Source of the DNA: Candidatus Omnitrophota bacterium
Lineage (GTDB): Bacteria; Omnitrophota; Gorgyraeia; Gygaellales; Profunditerraquicolaceae
Direction of reading: 5' to 3'
NCBI GenBank assembly: GCA_028713155.1
Contig: JAQTPA010000008.1
Span: 1 to 36,850, forward strand
DNA length: 36,850 nt
The position numbers and the translations under genes are program-made. Positions 35,701 through 36,850 of this stretch are shown one piece after another. Under the pieces are notes generated by a model. That model made no database searches and had not been told where the DNA came from. It worked only from the letters and a program-made list of their open reading frames with translations. Numbering within the stretch: the first letter of the stretch is position 1; every line of letters starts with the position of its first letter.

Positions 35701-36850
35701 ATGTACGATTTAGCGATAATCGGCGCGGGTTGGGCAGGCTTTAACGCTTGCTTAAAAGCAAAGCAGTCAGGGCTTAAGGTTGTTCTTATCGATAAATCGC
35801 TTCTTGGCGGTACCTGCCTTAACCTGGGATGCATACCTACCAAAACGCTTATTCAATCCGCAAAAGTATTTAACCTGGTTAAGAAATCTTCGGATTTTGG
35901 CATTAACGTTTCTGGCCCCACAGTTGATTTTCTTAAGATACAGGAGAGAAAAGACAGGATAATCCAGCAGCTGCGCAGCGGCATGCAGCAGATGCTCAAA
36001 AATATTGATTATCTAACCGGCCAGGCCCGGCTCGTCTCCAGCCAGGAAATCAGGGTTTTAGAAAAAACTATCCGGGCCAGGAATGTCCTTATTGCCACCG
36101 GCTCTAAGCCATACGAACTTGCCCAATTTAAATTTGATGCTAGAAAAACCCTTTCCAGTAACGAAATAATTTCCTTAAAAGAAATCCCCGGCTCGCTTTT
36201 AATAATCGGCGGCGGAGTTATCGGTTGTGAATTTGCCGGACTTTTTTCTCAGCTGGGCGCAAAAGTAACTGTCGTAGAAAAAATGCCCCAGCTTCTTCCC
36301 GGGGAAGACAGGGAAGTAGCTAAAAAAATAGAAACAGTATTTAAAAAGAAGGGGATTAAGGTAAATACCTCTAGCGATGCTGCGGCTTTTAATCCGGTTG
36401 ATTTTGATATTATTTTAGTTTGCGTAGGAAGGAAAGCGCAAACAGAGAATTTAGGCCTGGAGGAAACGGGGGTAAATTTAGATAAAGGCGCTATCGCGGT
36501 TGATGATTACCTAAAAACGAATATAAATAATATTTACGCAGCCGGGGATTGCACCGCTAAGATAATGCTTGCCCATTTTGCCAGTTATCAAGGTATAAGC
36601 GCCGTTTTCAACCTGGCCTATCCGGACAAACTCAAGCCGGCCACATCGTCTTGCGTCCCCAGTTGTATTTTTACGGAACCCGAGATTGCCTCTGTTGGCC
36701 TAAGCGAAGATAAGGCCCGCTTACTCGGACGGCATATAGATATTCACAGGTTTGATTTTCTGGGCAGCGGTATGGCGCGTATCCTGGGCGAAACAGAGGG
36801 GTTGATTAAAATAATTTCCGATGTTAAGACCGGTGTAGTTTTAGGCGCCG
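35701..36850 (+). CDS. lpdA: Dihydrolipoamide dehydrogenase (E3), 3' end outside window
   Basis: The first 383 codons of a pyridine nucleotide-disulfide oxidoreductase, open to the window end (family about 460). The FAD motif GAGWAG is at 8-13, the redox disulfide C39/C44 lies in GGTCLNLGCIPTK, the NAD motif GGGVIG at 170-175, and the second FAD motif YAAGDC follows. The dimerisation domain starts near TEPEIASVGLSEDKA. The CxxxxC spacing and GTCLNxGCIPTK pattern indicate lipoamide dehydrogenase, E3 of pyruvate or 2-oxoglutarate dehydrogenase or of glycine cleavage; which complex cannot be decided. It follows mdh by 3 nt without a clear Shine-Dalgarno. Confidence 0.88.
   Translation, partial: MYDLAIIGAGWAGFNACLKAKQSGLKVVLIDKSLLGGTCLNLGCIPTKTLIQSAKVFNLVKKSSDFGINVSGPTVDFLKIQERKDRIIQQLRSGMQQMLKNIDYLTGQARLVSSQEIRVLEKTIRARNVLIATGSKPYELAQFKFDARKTLSSNEIISLKEIPGSLLIIGGGVIGCEFAGLFSQLGAKVTVVEKMPQLLPGEDREVAKKIETVFKKKGIKVNTSSDAAAFNPVDFDIILVCVGRKAQTENLGLEETGVNLDKGAIAVDDYLKTNINNIYAAGDCTAKIMLAHFASYQGISAVFNLAYPDKLKPATSSCVPSCIFTEPEIASVGLSEDKARLLGRHIDIHRFDFLGSGMARILGETEGLIKIISDVKTGVVLGA

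Noticed and set aside
35780-35962. 60-codon + strand ORF near the end
   Set aside because: It lies in another frame of the dihydrolipoamide dehydrogenase gene, which has all family motifs across this stretch.
1-36850. CRISPR arrays, insertion sequences, phage or defence genes, rRNA genes, inteins
   Set aside because: I saw no regularly spaced repeats, transposase motifs, terminal inverted repeats or insertions in the conserved proteins.

Overview
This window reads as one long, compact block of bacterial housekeeping genes, all on the + strand. It starts with a tRNA-Trp gene and continues through secE-nusG, the rplKAJL-rpoBC group, the str group (rpsL-rpsG-fusA-tuf), the S10 group (rpsJ to rpsQ), the spc group (rplN to secY, adk, map, infA, rpmJ) and the alpha group (rpsM-rpsK-rpsD-rpoA-rplQ). 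Groups that E. coli keeps as separate operons are joined here with gaps of 0-92 bases, and many stop and start codons overlap (TAATG or ATGA). No gap looks like a Rho-independent terminator, so about 29.5 kb (positions 2-29557) may be one superoperon. No stretch over 300 bases lacks a gene. The longest spacer, 121 bases, is before pilT.

After rplQ, without an obvious break, comes a central-metabolism block: a PLP aspartate-type aminotransferase, a LeuC/aconitase-type large subunit, the type IV pilus retraction ATPase PilT, a LeuD-type small subunit, an isocitrate dehydrogenase, a malate dehydrogenase and a dihydrolipoamide dehydrogenase cut by the window end. The dehydrogenase beside the LeuC/LeuD pair carries isocitrate-type, not isopropylmalate-type, substrate residues. 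The block therefore looks more like part of a TCA cycle (citrate to isocitrate to 2-oxoglutarate, malate to oxaloacetate, plus the E3 of a 2-oxoacid dehydrogenase) than leucine biosynthesis. pilT sits between the two hydro-lyase subunits and overlaps the small-subunit gene by 4 bases.

The organism is a bacterium: bacterial-type RNA polymerase, SecY/SecE, IF-1 and zinc-binding S14, S4 and L36. PilT suggests type IV pili. The absence of rpmD (L30), an unusual EF-Tu switch I segment and a long charged tail on L17 are compatible with an uncultured lineage near the Planctomycetes/Omnitrophota side of the tree. This placement is inference from impression, not from a search. 

The less ordinary signals are: the non-canonical G2/switch I of EF-Tu; three intercistronic RNA structures (rplJ-rplL, rplL-rpoB, rpsL-rpsG), two with mutually exclusive pairings; the repeat-rich, hairpin-rich leader of pilT; and the leuC-pilT-leuD-icd-mdh-lpd arrangement with an atypical substrate loop in the LeuD-like subunit. 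I see no mobile element, CRISPR array, rRNA, phage gene or defence system.
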